A DNA stretch of 39,000 nucleotides from Mycobacterium tilburgii. GTDB lineage: Bacteria > Actinomycetota > Actinomycetes > Mycobacteriales > Mycobacteriaceae. Shown here in pieces: positions 22,071 to 31,819 of this stretch (within the stretch, counting starts at the first letter, position 1; each line of letters begins with the position of its first letter). The stretch covers positions 1 to 39,000 of the forward strand of contig NZ_LR655719.1 in NCBI RefSeq assembly GCF_902168065.1, given 5' to 3'. The position numbers and the translations under genes are program-made. The notes beneath the pieces are model-generated. The model saw only the letters and a program-made list of their open reading frames with translations. It was not told the origin of the DNA and searched no databases.

Positions 22071-23500
22071 GAACTGACGGCGCAGCACCGCGCCGGCGCG
22101 GTGCCCCCACCTGCACGTGGCCACCGCCGACGCCGACCGCGACGCCCGCCTTTTGAAGGGGTGATTGCCGCTGTCGACGATCTGGTGCCCCGCGCCGAGG
22201 TGCCGCGGCCCGGGCTCCTTGTGTTGCCGGTGCGCGGCGCGGCCCGCTATTTCGGCTCCGAGGAGCAGGCGGCCGAGCGGCTAATCGACGCGGTGGCGGT
22301 GAGTTCGGTGGCCGGCGCCGAGCGTCAGGTCGGGATCGCCGATCAGCTGCCCACTGCCGTCCTGGCCGCCCGGGTGGGTCGTATCGTCCCGCCGGGCGGC
22401 GATGCGAAGTTTCTGTCGGTGCTGTCGATCCGGCAGCTGGCCACCGAGACGAGCCTGTCCGGGCCCGGACGAGAAGAGCTGAAGGATCTGTTGTGGCGCT
22501 TGGGGATTCGTACCCTGAGGCAGTTCGCCGCGTTGCCGTCGACCGACGTGGCGTCCCGGTTCGGCGCCGACGAAGTCAGCGCTCACGGCTCGCCCGCGGC
22601 GAACCGGGGCGGGGGCCGTCCGGGCGGGAACCGCCGGCCGAACTCGAGGCGGTGCTGGATTGCGATCCGCCGATCGACCGGGTCGACGAGGCGGCTTTAG
22701 CCGGGCGCTCGCTGGCCGGCACGCTGCATCAGATGTTGATGTCCGCCGGCGTGGGATGCACCCGGCTGTTCATCCACGCCGTCACCGCCAACGGCGAGGA
22801 ACTGAACCGGGTGTGGCGATGCGCGGAGCCGTTGACCGAGGATGCCACCGCCGATCGGGTGCGTTGGCAACTGGATGGATGGTTCAGCAACCGGACCGGG
22901 TCGTGCTGGGCCCACCGCCCCGGTGACGTCGCTGCGGCTGCGGGCGGTGGAGGTGATTTCCGCCGAGGCGCTGCAGCTGCCGCTATGGGGCGACCTCGGC
23001 GAGGAGGACAGGCTGCGGGCGCGCCGTGCCCTGGTGCGAGTGCAGGGCCTGCTCGGCCCGGAGGCGGTGGCGGGGGGTACCGGTGCTGTCCGGGGGACGC
23101 GGCCCGGCCGAACGCATCACCATGACTCCGCTGGGTGACGAGCCGGTGCCATATGCCGACCCGGGGCTGCCATGGCCCGGCCGGCTGCCGGATCCGTCGC
23201 CGGCGGTACTGCTCGACGATCCGGTGGAATTGCTTGACGCGCAAGGTGATCCGGTACGGGTAACCGCCCGGGGGATGTTCTCCACCGATTCCGCGCGGCT
23301 GGTCGTCCGCGGCCAGGGCGACCCGCTGCGCTGGTGGACCGGACCGTGGCCGGTCGACGAGCGGTGGTGGGATGACCGGCCGCAGACCGGCCACGGCGGA
23401 AGTCGCACCGCCCGGGCTCAGGTGCTGCTGCAGAGCGAGCGGGCGCTGTTGCTGTTGCTACCGGCAAAGGAGGTGGTATTTGGAAGGAAGTTACGAGTGA
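22071..23500 (+). pseudogene. imuB: ImuB (Y-family polymerase-like mutasome protein), truncated and frameshifted
   Basis: ImuB (Rv3394c) lacks catalytic acidic residues and serves as the hub linking ImuA' and DnaE2 to the beta clamp during SOS mutagenesis. The N-terminal about 70 residues are missing; the match begins with CPHLHVATADADRDARLL. Then come FEGVIAAVDDLVPRAEVPRP, ARYFGSEEQAAERLIDAVA, LSIRQLATETSLSGPGREEL, DEAALAGRSLAGTLHQMLMS and VTSLRLRAVEVISAEALQLP. After further shifts it reads MTPLGDEPVPYADPGLPWPG, with the end RWYLEGSYE at TGA 23498-23500. At least four frame changes are present. ImuA' (Rv3395c) is wholly absent between guaA and here. Confidence 0.92.
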
Positions 23501-23506
23501 GCCGGT

Positions 23507-24760
23507 TCAGTACCGGCCGAACACTACCGCGACGTTGTGGCCGCCGAATCCGAACGAATTGTTAATCGCGTAGCGGTAGTTCCCGGGGCGTGGCTGACCC
23601 GCAACCACGTCCAGGTCTATATCCGGGTCGAGATTCTCCAAGTTCAGCGTCGGCGGGATCACCTGGTCCCGCAGGGCCAGCACGGTCAGGATCGACTCCA
23701 CCGCGCCGACCGCGCCCACTGAGTGGCCCAACGCCGCCTTGGGGGCGTACACCGCCGCCTTGTTGCTGCCCAGCGCGTTGTTGATGGCCTTGGCCTCGGC
23801 GAGGTCGCCCACCGAGGTGCCGGTGGCGTGGGCGTTGACGTGGTCGATGTCGTTGGGCGTGAGCCCCGCGAGTTGAATCGCCCGGGTCATGGCGTGTTCC
23901 GCGCGTGCGCCGTTGGGGTCCGGCGCCACCATGTGGAAGCCGTCCGAGGTGATGCTCGCGCCCATGATGCGGGCCAGGATATTGGCGCCCCGGGCCTTGG
24001 CGTGCTCCTCGGTCTCGATCACCATCAGGGCGCCGGCCTCGCCGAACACAAAGCCGGTGCGGTCCCGGTCGAACGGCCGGCACGCGCCGGCCGGGTCATT
24101 GTTCTTGGTCGACATCACGATGCGCATCTGGGCGAACGCCGCGATCGCCACCGCCTCGATCCGCACCTCCACGCCGCCGCAGATGGCGATGTCGGCCTCG
24201 CCCAGCACGATGTTGCGCCACGCCTGCGCAATGCCCTCTGAACCGGACGCGCAGGCCGATATCGGAGTCAGCACGCCGGCCCGGGCGCGACGTTCCAGCC
24301 CGATCGCCAGGGCGGGGCCGTCGGGCATGTACTTCGACACCGCCAGCGGCGACACGGCATCTTTGCCGCGGGAGCGCAGATCGTCGTAGCTGAACACGAT
24401 CTGCTCGGCCGAACCCAAGCCGGTGCCGACCGAGACCAGCAGCCGGTCCGGATCCACCTCCGGCGACCTAGCATTTTCCCAGACGCGGCGACTCAAGATG
24501 GTTGCGATCTTGTGTAGCCAGCCCATCCGGTGCCGCTCGGCCCGGGTCAGCCCCTGGTCGAAGTCTTCCAGCAGGTGCCCGCCGATACGTACCGGCAGGT
24601 CATAGTGCTCGACAAACGAGTCATGCAGAGTGCGAATTCCGCTCTGCTTGTCCAGCAACAACTTCCAAGTGCTCTCCGCGTCCGTCGCCAGCGCAGTCGT
24701 CATCGCAATTCCGGTGACCACGACATCCGGAAGTGCTTTCCCCGTGACCAGCTCTGCCAT
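23507..24760 (-). CDS. Beta-ketoacyl-ACP synthase, KasA/KasB-like
   Basis: This 417-residue condensing enzyme closely resembles mycobacterial KasB, which extends meromycolate chains in FAS-II. The catalytic triad is complete: Cys170 ([12 protein letters not shown]) and the histidines of [16 protein letters not shown] and [16 protein letters not shown]. The conserved [27 protein letters not shown] and C-terminal [18 protein letters not shown] are also present. ATG at the complement of 24758-24760 gives [20 protein letters not shown], as in KasB. It is not in the usual fabD-acpM-kasA-kasB cluster; it sits alone between imuB and iunH, a place with no such gene in M. tuberculosis. It may be an extra Kas paralogue of the M. 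avium group. It is intact while both neighbours are broken. Confidence 0.9.
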   Translation of the reverse strand: MAELVTGKALPDVVVTGIAMTTALATDAESTWKLLLDKQSGIRTLHDSFVEHYDLPVRIGGHLLEDFDQGLTRAERHRMGWLHKIATILSRRVWENARSPEVDPDRLLVSVGTGLGSAEQIVFSYDDLRSRGKDAVSPLAVSKYMPDGPALAIGLERRARAGVLTPISACASGSEGIAQAWRNIVLGEADIAICGGVEVRIEAVAIAAFAQMRIVMSTKNNDPAGACRPFDRDRTGFVFGEAGALMVIETEEHAKARGANILARIMGASITSDGFHMVAPDPNGARAEHAMTRAIQLAGLTPNDIDHVNAHATGTSVGDLAEAKAINNALGSNKAAVYAPKAALGHSVGAVGAVESILTVLALRDQVIPPTLNLENLDPDIDLDVVAGQPRPGNYRYAINNSFGFGGHNVAVVFGRY

Positions 24761-24809
24761 TGCGAAGGTCCTTCCCTGCTGACTAACGCAACCCCGACCC
24801 GTCACGCCA

Positions 24810-25867
24810 CTATTCCACAGCCGCACCGACCCACCGCGCGAACGGCCCCACTCGTTCGATGAAGCGATCGAAGAACGCCGCGGAGTGGACGCGAATGCCA
24901 ATGCGCGCGTTCGGTTCTCGACGCCCGGGCCAGTCGGTCACGGTCATGCCGCGGGTTAGGGTCCTGGCCAGCTCGACATCCACCCGGCCCGCGCGTGTCG
25001 CGACCAGATCCGGGGTCCAGCGCGATTGCCGCCGCCAACGGGTCGTGCAGGTGTGCCAGATAACCGTGCCCGTTGTCGCAATAGCCTCCATGTAGAACCG
25101 GATTGCGTCTTCGATTACCCGGATCAGAGGATTGGACGCCGTCGATCGGGTCCCGCGTTCGTCCTGCACGCTCATCGTCGTCGTGGTCGATCCCGCGGCG
25201 CCGGCCAGCCGTGCCAGGATTTCCGGTGTGATCGCGACGGTGCGAGTCAGATCCAGGCCGCACAAAATTGGAAGATGTTGTGGTTCAAGGTTTTCCGCCG
25301 ACCATGCCCGGAAAACCTGATCGGCGGCCTCCTGGTCCACGCTGATGTTCCATTCCGCGACGGCGGTGGTGTTCCCCACTTGGTCGTAGGACCCGCCCAT
25401 GATCACCAGCCGGCGCAACAACGTTGACAGTGTGGGCTCCATGCGCAGCGCCAACGCGAGGTTGGTCAACGGGCCGGTCGCCAGCCGATGAGCTCACCGG
25501 GCCGGGTCTGCGCGGCCCGCACCCAGGCCGTCGCCGAGTCGTAGTCGGTCAGCGCGGCGTCGCTGGGCGGCAGGTCGGCATACCCCAAGCCGCGCGTACC
25601 GTGCACTTTCGACGGGGTGCGTAGCGGGCCGGTCAACGTCTCGTCGTATCCCTTTGACACCGGGATGCCGGGGGCGTGGCACAGCTCGAGCAGACCCAAG
25701 TTGCTTGCGCAAACCTGTTGTACCCCAACGTTTCCACCGGTCGAGGTGATGCCGACCAGGTCGGCGTCCGGGCTGGCCAGCAGGTAGATCAGGGCCAGCG
25801 CATCATCGACACCGGTATCGACGTCGGCGAAGATCGGTTCCTTACGACCGGTGCTCGCCGTTACCAA
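24810..25867 (-). pseudogene. iunH: Nucleoside hydrolase IunH, frameshifted
   Basis: This is an inosine-uridine preferring nucleoside hydrolase (Rv3393, 308 residues), which splits nucleosides into base and ribose for purine salvage. The Ca-binding N-terminal motif is present (FADVDTGVDDALALIYLLA), then TSTGGNVGVQQVC. A frameshift near 25485 splits GPLTNLALALRMEPTL onward. The middle part reads LVIMGGSYDQVGNTTAVAEW and LCGLDLTRTVAIT. A second frame change near 25065 affects AHLHDPLAAAIALDP, and the end is [17 protein letters not shown]. The TTG start at 25867 overlaps the acrA1 stop by a few bases, so the two were translationally coupled. Confidence 0.92.
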
Positions 25868-27492
25868 TGAATCCCGGGCACCAGGCGGACCGCCTTACGG
25901 ACCAGCCGGGGCACCCCGATGCGCCCGACAGCCCGGACCGGGAGTTTGGGCCGCCTGGTCGCCGGAGTGGGCGCCGCGGTGTGGTCATCCGTGTGGTCCA
26001 GCGGCCGGCGCCACCCCCAGGGCCGCCGCGGAATCCGGATACCCCAGGTATACCTGATGCAGAATCCGTCGGGACGTCTTGGCAACAGGTCTCCGGTCTC
26101 GGCGAGGATGCCCAGCGGGGTGTCGATGCGTGCCGGTTTTTCGACCAGTCCGCGCACCACCATGGCCGCCGCCCGTTCCGCACTGATCGGTGCGACCAGG
26201 TTGAGCCGTTGCGACGGAGCGATCATCGCGTCTTGACCAGCGGCATGTGGATATTGGTAACGTGATGTGGTCGGACAGTGTTTCGGAGGCCACCACATCG
26301 GAGAACGCGTCCAAGGCCGCTTTGGTAGGGATACGAGCTGTACTTCGGGTTGCGGGCCAGCACGCCCGCGCTAGACACGTTGACGACGTCAACGAACCGG
26401 CGCTCTCGCCAGTGCGGCGGCAACGCCAGCGCCATGCGCACCGCACCGAAGTAGTTGACCGCCATCACCCGTTCGTAGTCGTGCAACCGGTCGGTGGAGT
26501 TGATCACCGAGCGGCGAATCGAACGCCCGGCGTTGTTCACCAGGTAGTCGACGTGACTGAACCGGCCCAGGATGTCCTTGATGGTGTGCTCCACCGACAC
26601 CGAATCGGTGAACGCGTGTGCCTGACCGCCGCTGGCACGGATCTCGGCGACCAGCTCGTCGAGCGCGGAACCGTTGCGCGAAAAGCGAAAACGGTGGCGC
26701 CCCGCTCGGCGACCGCGATCGCCGAGGCCCGCCCAATTCCGCTGGACGCACCGGTGATGATCGCGTGCATGCCCCGCAGGGCGCCGGCCGGATCGTCGCG
26801 GCGAACCCGATCGGGGTCGAGGTGCTCGGCCCAGTACCGCCATAGCCTGGGCGCATAACAGGCGAACTCGGGTACTTTCAATACCGGTGCCGCGCAAGGC
26901 TTGGCCAGCACGCCGAAGAAGTAGTACGGCCCGTCGATCTTGTCCATCTCGCCGGTACGGGAGTCGCCGACCACCACCGCCGGGCGGTAGATGAGGTAGC
27001 GCAGCCCGGGTGTGGACCGTACCAGCAGTTTGGCCTCGAACTTCGTCTGGTGATACGGGCTGGGCAGCTGCTGGCCCACATCGAAGTCGTCTTCGGTGTA
27101 TTCGCCGCGGAAGTCGCCGGCCACCGCGATCGACGACACGTGATGGACCGTGGTGCCCAGCCGCAGTGCCAACGCGATGACGGCGCGGGTGCCCTCGACG
27201 TTGGCCGCGTGCTGCTCGGCCTCGCCGGCGGTCACGTCGTAGATCGCCGAACAGTGCACCAGGTGGTCGACGTGGCCCAGCTCGGCGACGGTCTCGTCGG
27301 TGAGCTCCAAGCCCGGCGAGGTCTCCGACCAGCGGTTTGACCCGTTCGCCCCACTTGGCGGCAAGACGTTCGAAACGTCCCAGCGACTGCCGCCGGACCA
27401 GAACCCACACCTGCGCGTCACGCCGGGTGTTCAGCAATTCGGCTACGACGCGGCGCCCTAAACTCCGTACCGCCGGTAACGTCATACCGCAT
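25861..27492 (-). pseudogene. acrA1: Fatty acyl-CoA reductase AcrA1, frameshifted
   Basis: AcrA1 (Rv3391, about 650 residues) joins an NAD-binding-4 thioester reductase-like half to a C-terminal short-chain dehydrogenase. From ATG at the complement of 27490-27492 it reads MRYDVTGGTEF, then shifts (LGRRVVAELLNTRRDAQVWV). It continues with VDHLVHCSAIYDVTAGEAEQ, VHHVSSIAVAGDFRGEYTED and YRPAVVVGDSRTGEMDKIDG. The second half has MHAIITGASSGIGRASAIAV, HVDYLVNNAGRSIRRS and SSAGVLARNPKYSSYPYQS, where the SDR YxxxK motif is disturbed by another shift. The end is ARIDTPLGILAETGD to VRKAVRLVPGIHW. At least five frame changes make it inactive. The cmaA1 gene that accompanies it in M. tuberculosis is absent. 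Confidence 0.9.
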
Positions 27493-27511
27493 GGCGTCAT
27501 GGTAACGGGGA

Positions 27512-28180
27512 TCAGGTGAAGCTGCGGATCCCGTCCCACTCGACCAGCGTCCACCCGTCCGTCTGATTGCCGGTCACCACCACGCGGCCGATGTTGGGCA
27601 GGGGATGATCTGGTCATCAGGCTTGCCTTGCCGTTCTTGGCGACCATCAGGGTCCACGTCATGATCGCGACGCCCTGGGAGACCTACCACCGGCTTGCTG
27701 TTCCCGCTGGTGTAGACCTTGTTGACGGCGGCGGTGAACTGGTCGTTGAACTGTTTCCCGCTGATCGAGCCCGGGATGCTGTTGCCGACGTCGCCTTCGA
27801 TCCAATTCACCGGCGCCAGCATGTATGTCCTCGCCGCCATCGATTCGGGTTTGCCGTTGTACCAGCCGGCGTTCAAGGCCTGCACGCCGTTAAAGATGTC
27901 GACCGTCTTGCCGAGTTTGCTGGCCAATGGTGCGGCGGTCTGCTGGGCCTCGACCATGGCGGAGGCGCAGACGGCGTCGAAGTCGTTGCGACCGCTCTGG
28001 TGCGCCACCTGCTGGGCCTGTCCCTTGCCCTCGGCGGTCAGTCCGGGGCCGGGCGGTCGGTGTTGATCACGCCGTCGGCTTCAGCCTGAGTCTGGGCGCT
28101 GCGGATGAAGGTCACCGTGATCGAGCGTGCCTGGGTCGAGCCACCGCAGCACCGACGACGAGTATCGTCACAAACTTCGC
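27512..28180 (-). pseudogene. lpqD: Lipoprotein LpqD (histidine-phosphatase superfamily), frameshifted
   Basis: LpqD (Rv3390) is an exported lipoprotein with a phosphoglycerate-mutase-like fold. The N-terminus is scrambled: KFVTILVVGAAVA lies in one frame and CGGSTQARSITVTFIRSAQT in another, so the signal peptide no longer joins the lipobox Cys. The body reads MAARTYMLAPVNWIEGDVGN and SISGKQFNDQFTAAVNKVYT. Frame changes near 27680 and 27620 precede TWTLMVAKNGKASLM and the C-terminus WTLVEWDGIRSFT, with stop at the complement of 27512-27514. The active-site RHG motif reads IRSAQ, as in a catalytically degenerate family member. Confidence 0.88.
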
Positions 28181-28302
28181 GGCATTTCCGAACTTGCTGC
28201 GCGTCCCCGTGGCGATAGCCTGCCCTGCCGACGGGCCTCGGGGAAGAGTTTGCAATGGTTGGGTGCAGAAAAGCTCGAATCTTCAAGATTGAGGAGACTC
28301 GT

Positions 28303-29175
28303 ATGGCGATTGACCCGACTGCCATCGGCGTAGTGACCGAGCCGATGTTGTTCGAATGGACCGATCGGGACACCATGCTGTACGCCCTCGGCGTCGGGGC
28401 GGGGCTCGAGGACTTGTCGTTCACCACCGAGAACAGCCACGACATCACCCAGCAGGTGCTGCCCACCTACGCGGTGATCTGCTGCCCGGCCTTCGGGGCG
28501 GCCGGCAAGATCGGAAAGTTCAACTGGGCCATGCTGTTACACGGTTCGCAAGGCATCCGGCTGCACGCGCCGCTGCCGCCCGCGGGCAAGCTGTCGGTCG
28601 TCACCGAGGTCGCCGATCTGCAGGACAAGGGCGAAGGCAAGAATGCGATCGTCATGCTGCGCGGTCGCGGCACCGACCCGGATTCGGGTCGGCTGATCGT
28701 CGAGACGCTGACCACGCTGGTGCTGCGCGGCGAGGGCGGGTTCGGCGGGCAGCCGGGTCAGCGCCCCATCGCGTCGGAGTTTCCCGACCGTGCGCCCGAC
28801 GTCCGGATCGCCCTGCCCACCCGCGAGGATCAGGCGCTGATCTACCGGCTCTCCGGGGACCGCAACCCGCTGCACAGCGACCCGTGGTTCGCCCGCGAGC
28901 TGGCCGGTTTCCCCAAGCCGATCCTGCACGGCCTGTGCACCTACGGGGTGTCGGGCCGAGCGCTGGTGGCCGAGCTCGGCCAGGGCGTGGCGGCCAACAT
29001 CGTCTCGATCGACGCGCGGTTCACCTCGCCGGTGTTCCCCGGCGAGACGTTGACGACGCTGATCTGGCGTACCGAGCCAGGCAAAGCGGTGTTTCGCACC
29101 GAAGCTTCCGGGGCCGACGTTGCCGACGCGCGGGTGGTGCTCGATGACGGCGCGGTGGAGTACGCGCCGAGCTAG
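28303..29175 (+). CDS. htdY: (R)-specific 3-hydroxyacyl-thioester dehydratase HtdY
   Basis: This 290-residue double-hotdog hydratase/dehydratase (Rv3389c family) acts on (R)-3-hydroxyacyl-CoA or ACP in fatty acid metabolism. The N-terminal hotdog half runs from MAIDPTAIGVVTEPMLFEWT to about residue 150. The C-terminal half carries the MaoC/hydratase-2 signature with catalytic Asp and His (YRLSGDRNPLHSDPWFAREL, then FPKPILHGLCTYG). ATG 28303 is preceded by GAGGAG at 28291-28296 and gives the family length; an upstream in-frame start at 28255 is not supported by homology. Its TAG overlaps the TAG of convergent otsB2 (CTAG, 29172-29175). It is intact, unlike lpqD, acrA1 and iunH on its 5' side. 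Confidence 0.95.
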   Translation: MAIDPTAIGVVTEPMLFEWTDRDTMLYALGVGAGLEDLSFTTENSHDITQQVLPTYAVICCPAFGAAGKIGKFNWAMLLHGSQGIRLHAPLPPAGKLSVVTEVADLQDKGEGKNAIVMLRGRGTDPDSGRLIVETLTTLVLRGEGGFGGQPGQRPIASEFPDRAPDVRIALPTREDQALIYRLSGDRNPLHSDPWFARELAGFPKPILHGLCTYGVSGRALVAELGQGVAANIVSIDARFTSPVFPGETLTTLIWRTEPGKAVFRTEASGADVADARVVLDDGAVEYAPS

Positions 29176-30266
29176 CCGGTTTCGGCCAGCTGCCGGGCCA
29201 GCCTGTCGACGAACTCGGCGACGTGGGCCGGGCTGTCCAGCGCATATTGGGCGGCGGTCGCCCGGTCGCCGTCGTCGTTGTGCCGTATCAGGATCGCAAT
29301 GCCGCCGGCCGCGCCTCGGCGCGGCCGGCGCACCGCGTCGAACGCGTCCTCGTCGGTGATGTCGTCGCCGAGATAGACCGGGGTCAGGCTCGCCGGGCCG
29401 TCCAGGTGATCGATCACCCAGCGCAGCGTTTCGCCCTTGTCCCAGTCGACATCGGGGCGCAGTTCGATGACTTCGCGGCCGGTGGTCACCCGCAGTTTGT
29501 CGCGGCGGCCCGCGGCATGGACGGCCGCCGCCACTTCGCCGACTCGGTCTCGTGCCGCGTTGCGGTAGTGCACGGCCACCCCGAATCGCTTGTGTTCCAC
29601 CACGACTCCGGGAATGGCGGCCAGCCGCTCGCGCAGCTGGGCGGCCGCCTGTGCCAGCACCGGGACCCCCGCGGCCGCGGCCTCGTTCTGATGGTGGGTT
29701 CCATCGGGAGCGGTCAGCTCGAATCCGTGGCTGCCGGCGTACCAGATGCCGGGCAGGCCGACCCGCGCCGTCACGTCGGCCAGGTCGCGGCCGGACAGGA
29801 TCGCGACCGGACACCGCGCGGCCAGCTTTCGCAGCGCCGCCCCGGCCCCGGCGACTAGTTGCGCCGCGTCTGGATCGTCGACGATGTCCGCCAGCGTGCC
29901 GTCGAAGTCGAAGAACACCGCCGGGTGCCGGGTGCGCAGGTCGCCTTCCAGCAGCCACGCGGCGTCGGCGAGCTGGGACATGCGCCGGTCGCCGGTACGG
30001 GCGGTGACGTTGCCGAGCCGCTGCGCGTCGATCACCAGCGCGAACCCGCGATCGGCCGCGGCCGCGGCCGTCGCGTCACTCGCGGCGACGACGGCGCAAC
30101 GCCCGGCCCGAATGCCCGCCACGTCGTCGCCCGGCGCGAAGGTGCCGGTGGCGACGCCCGCGTCGTGCAGTTGCCCGAGCAACGCGGCCGGAATGTTGGC
30201 CGCGGGATCGAACAGCACCGCGTCGTGACGGCGCGGGTCGATGGTCAGCTGCTCCGGGGTGGGCAC
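29172..30266 (-). CDS. otsB2: Trehalose-6-phosphate phosphatase OtsB2
   Basis: OtsB2 dephosphorylates trehalose-6-phosphate, the last step of the OtsA-OtsB route, in the cytosol. It has 364 residues against about 391 in M. tuberculosis. The HAD core motifs are complete: motif I with the nucleophile Asp (AVFFDFDGTLADI), motif II (CPVAILSGRDLADV), the lysine-bearing cap region (VVEHKRFGVAVHYRN, DKGETLRWVIDHL) and motif IV (PVYLGDDITDEDAF). The mycobacterial N-terminal domain precedes them (MPTPEQLTIDPRRHDAVLF). The gene is essential in M. tuberculosis. It ends in the 4-base CTAG shared with htdY. About 15 genes that separate these two in M. tuberculosis are absent. Confidence 0.96.
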   Translation of the reverse strand: MPTPEQLTIDPRRHDAVLFDPAANIPAALLGQLHDAGVATGTFAPGDDVAGIRAGRCAVVAASDATAAAAADRGFALVIDAQRLGNVTARTGDRRMSQLADAAWLLEGDLRTRHPAVFFDFDGTLADIVDDPDAAQLVAGAGAALRKLAARCPVAILSGRDLADVTARVGLPGIWYAGSHGFELTAPDGTHHQNEAAAAGVPVLAQAAAQLRERLAAIPGVVVEHKRFGVAVHYRNAARDRVGEVAAAVHAAGRRDKLRVTTGREVIELRPDVDWDKGETLRWVIDHLDGPASLTPVYLGDDITDEDAFDAVRRPRRGAAGGIAILIRHNDDGDRATAAQYALDSPAHVAEFVDRLARQLAETG

Positions 30267-30308
30267 GGATCAACCTTCTCACGGTGGGTCGCTCCCGCCC
30301 CGGCAGGG

Positions 30309-31656
30309 TTAGTGCCGCGCTCGCGCGCTCGGATGGGTCGGCGGTACGCCCTTGGGCAGCGCGCGGGCCCGGCGCTTGCGGCGATCCCCGGTGAACAACA
30401 GCACGGAGTCCTGGCTGAGCGCCGTCAGCCGTGCCATCTCGCGTTCGATTCCAGCGGCGACGCTGCAGTTGCGGTGCGGCGTCGTAGTCGGCGGTGATGC
30501 CGAAGATCAGCCTGTCGCCGTATCTGAGGACCGCGACTCTGCTGGACAGTTGTGAGGCCGTCGGTGGGATCGGCAGCAGACATTCCACGGTGGCGCCTCA
30601 GCGCCGACCGGTGCCGCGGCCCGGGCGTGTTGGTGGCCAGCGTCACGACTCCGGGCTGCGGCAGCCGGCTGAGCACCAGATGAAGTGCCTTGGCGCACAA
30701 GGCTACCGGCATGAAGCCGGTCGCCAGGTCGGCGATGCTGCTCTTCTTTCCGGCTGGCTCGGGCTTGTTCAGGCTGCTGTGCACTATCCGCAGCCGCTGC
30801 ACCGGATCCGTCGTGTTCGATGGGCAGGTATGGCAGCTTGCCCGCGATGTCGTCGGCCTTGTCCAGGGTGCGCACCGAATCCGGCCGGGGCCGTTCGCCG
30901 CGATCCAGCAGCATCGCCCGGAAGCCCTCGATGATGGCGGCGAGCGCGACGTCGTTGGTGGTCACCCGGCACTTGCCGCACACCGCGTCCACCGCGGCCA
31001 GCGGAACACGCACGATGCCGTAGCGGCGCATCGTAACCGGCTGAGGCCGCCGACGATGTCCGCGCCACCGACCAGATGCTGTCGGCCAGGTTGTTTGGTG
31101 ACGGCCGAAGCTGACTCCAGCGCCTCGAACCAGCCGCGCTTTCGGGCTGGTGCCGGATCGAGTTCGGGCACAGGCGGATCGGCGAAGAACCCGCCGTCGG
31201 CGTCGTCGCAGAGCCGGGTCAACAGATGCACCGCCGGGATGGCCCCGGCCAGCTGGTGGTGCACCTTCACCAGGACGGTCCATGTGCCCGTCAGACCGTC
31301 GATCACCCAGCACTCCGACGGTGGCCGGTCCGATTCCAGCGGCCGCTCCAGCGCGTGGGCAATCGCCCGGGAAAGGTCGGCCTCGTCACCGAGGTGGGGC
31401 ACCGCTACCCGGCGCAGGTGAGGTCGAACCCGGGGTCGTCGATCCAGTGCTGGGCGCCGCTGAGCGGGTGTGTCCGCAACGCTTGGGTGCAGCGCGGTAT
31501 CGCGAGAAGACGTTCCGCCAGAAGGTCTTTGAGCCGGCCCATGCTGGGGGCCGAGCCTTCGACGATGGCGACCGCGCCGGTCACCACGCTGGCCTGCCGG
31601 TCGGGATCGGCCGCGGTGCGCAAGCCGCTGTCCAATGCCGCTGTCAGCTGTACCAT
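30309..31656 (-). pseudogene. WS/DGAT-type acyltransferase (Rv3371-like triacylglycerol synthase), frameshifted
   Basis: This is a wax ester synthase/diacylglycerol acyltransferase-family protein (Rv3371, 446 residues). The first segment (MVQLTAALDSGLRTAADPDR, then LLAIPRCTQALRTHPL) ends at a stop near 31405. Then come LERPLESDRPPSECWVIDGL and the active-site region VLVKVHHQLAGAIPAVHLLT. There the usual HHxxxDG reads HHQLAGA, already lacking the Asp. After shifts there follow VTTNDVALAAIIEGFRAMLL, LVLSRLPQPGVVTLATNTPG, LLPIPPTASQLSSRVAVLRY and GDRLIFGITADYDA. The last frame ends at a TAA at the complement of 30309-30311. At least four frame changes are present. Confidence 0.87.
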
Positions 31657-31791
31657 TTGTAGTTCCCGCCCGTCGTCGGCCTCGTACCAGTATCAGTCGC
31701 GGCGGTGCGATCGCGGTAGGTCCAAGCCGTTAAGACTGTGTTTAGAAGTTGAATCCCGGTTTAACAACCGCTTTAACAACTGTAAACATAA

Positions 31792-31807
31792 TCGAACATA
31801 CATTCGA
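31792..31807. promoter_or_regulatory. LexA (SOS) box upstream of dnaE2
   Basis: TCGAACATACATTCGA matches the mycobacterial SOS box TCGAAC-N4-GTTCGA at 11 of 12 fixed positions (A for G at 31802). It lies 12 bases before the dnaE2 GTG at 31820, in an A/T-rich stretch. dnaE2 is a known LexA target in mycobacteria. The operator has outlived its gene. Confidence 0.8.
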
Positions 31808-31819
31808 TAGACTGTTCGG

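Noticed and set aside
28356..29147. A second frame inside htdY on the same strand
   Set aside because: It is Arg/Gly/His-rich and unrelated to any family; the htdY frame carries the full hydratase motif.
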